Shown: piece by piece, positions 63,646-64,000 of the stretch
How the letters are laid out: the number at the start of each line of letters is the position of its first letter
How positions within the stretch are numbered: position 1 is the first letter of the stretch
Source of the DNA: Natronomonas gomsonensis
Lineage (GTDB): Archaea; Halobacteriota; Halobacteria; Halobacteriales; Haloarculaceae
Direction: 5' to 3'
Length of the DNA: 64,000 nt
Assembly: GCF_013391635.1 (NCBI RefSeq)
Contig: NZ_JACAWU010000002.1
Coordinates: forward strand, 1,116,001 to 1,180,000
The notes under the pieces: model-generated
What the model was told of the DNA's origin: nothing
The model's database searches: none
What the model saw: only the letters and a program-made list of their open reading frames with translations
Position numbers and translations under genes: made by a program

Positions 63646-64000
63646 GTTCAGTTTGTGTACATGGATTAGGCTATATTGGCCTTCCGACGGCGGCGATGCT
63701 CGCTAACTACGACCACGATGTCTACGGGTATGATGCCAGCAAGGAGGTGACAGAACAGCTACGTGGTGGTGAAGTACATCTTGATGAGCCCGGCCTTCGA
63801 GCGTTTGTGACGCAAGCTTTGGAGTCTGGGCAGTTAAATATCGTCGAAGAAGTCGTTGAGGCAAAGTACCACGTCATCTGCGTTCCGACGCCGTTCGACG
63901 AGGAATCAAAGGAGGCTGATTTGAATTACGTTCGGCAAGCAGGGAAGGCGGTTGGCCCACATCTCCGATCGGGCGATACGGTCATTCTGGAGTCGACAGT
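63642..64000 (+). CDS. wecC: UDP-N-acetyl-D-mannosamine dehydrogenase (3' end outside window)
   Basis: The first 119 residues are present: Rossmann loop VHGLGYIGLPTAAMLANY, the EPGL segment and VICVPTPFDEESKEADLNYV. The frame is open at the window edge. It is the WecC-type dehydrogenase expected after WecB and differs from the dehydrogenase at 10.6 kb. The catalytic Cys lies beyond the window. Confidence 0.88.
   Translation, partial: MSSVCVHGLGYIGLPTAAMLANYDHDVYGYDASKEVTEQLRGGEVHLDEPGLRAFVTQALESGQLNIVEEVVEAKYHVICVPTPFDEESKEADLNYVRQAGKAVGPHLRSGDTVILEST

Overview
The window is from a halophilic archaeon of the class Halobacteria. The proteins are strongly acidic and most of the sequence is GC-rich. 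Cell-surface proteins end in the haloarchaeal PGF-CTERM anchor, one of them a 1027-residue S-layer glycoprotein. Promoters are TATA boxes placed 21-32 bp upstream of start codons, giving leaderless transcripts. Orc1/Cdc6 and DUF7289-type pilin-like proteins fit the same assignment. The genus cannot be read from the sequence.

Left part (1-15.3 kb) is a surface-glycan island, AT-richer than the rest between about 3 and 9.6 kb. It opens with three co-oriented, abutting genes that match the first three enzymes of Campylobacter O-methyl phosphoramidate synthesis: glutamine kinase, gamma-glutamyl-CDP-amidate hydrolase and CTP:phosphoglutamine cytidylyltransferase. Behind them come FkbM methyltransferases (one broken, one intact), a broken formyltransferase, a LicD-type phosphotransferase, two paralogous lipid-linked-oligosaccharide flippases, a UDP-HexNAc dehydrogenase and 4-epimerase pair, a family 2 glycosyltransferase and a decayed sugar nucleotidyltransferase. 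About a third of the island genes are pseudogenes.

16-23.5 kb holds the S-layer glycoprotein gene, whose leader contains a short upstream ORF ending 2 nt before its start, and two tandem secreted von Willebrand A proteins. 23.6-33 kb holds a CapB/PgsB-like ligase with an added N-terminal DUF1508-like region and a CapC/PgsC-like membrane protein made of two homologous halves. It also has an Mrr-type endonuclease with a zinc ribbon and membrane anchor, a VapBC pair, an MFS transporter, an HTH plus TumE-like pair and two small surface or membrane proteins.

32.7-36.3 kb looks like a replication origin. An intact orc1/cdc6 gene is flanked by five copies of an ORB-like repeat, inverted about the gene. 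Next to it are a truncated second orc gene and three copies of a second repeat family, followed by decayed sequence. 36.3-43 kb is a MoxR/DUF58/DUF4350 membrane-associated operon and two small membrane proteins. 43-50 kb has two PGF-CTERM surface proteins and a MacB-like ABC exporter (ATPase plus two FtsX permeases).

50-58 kb is accessory. It contains a pilin-like protein with a bactofilin-like tail, an IS1341-type TnpB element, a TumE/TumA toxin-antitoxin pair and a pentapeptide-repeat protein with a pore-like C-terminus. 58-64 kb has a DUF4129 surface protein, a DUF1616 membrane protein, a DPM-type glycosyltransferase and wecB/wecC (UDP-ManNAcA synthesis). The last gene runs off the window. 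No rRNA, tRNA or CRISPR array was recognised.
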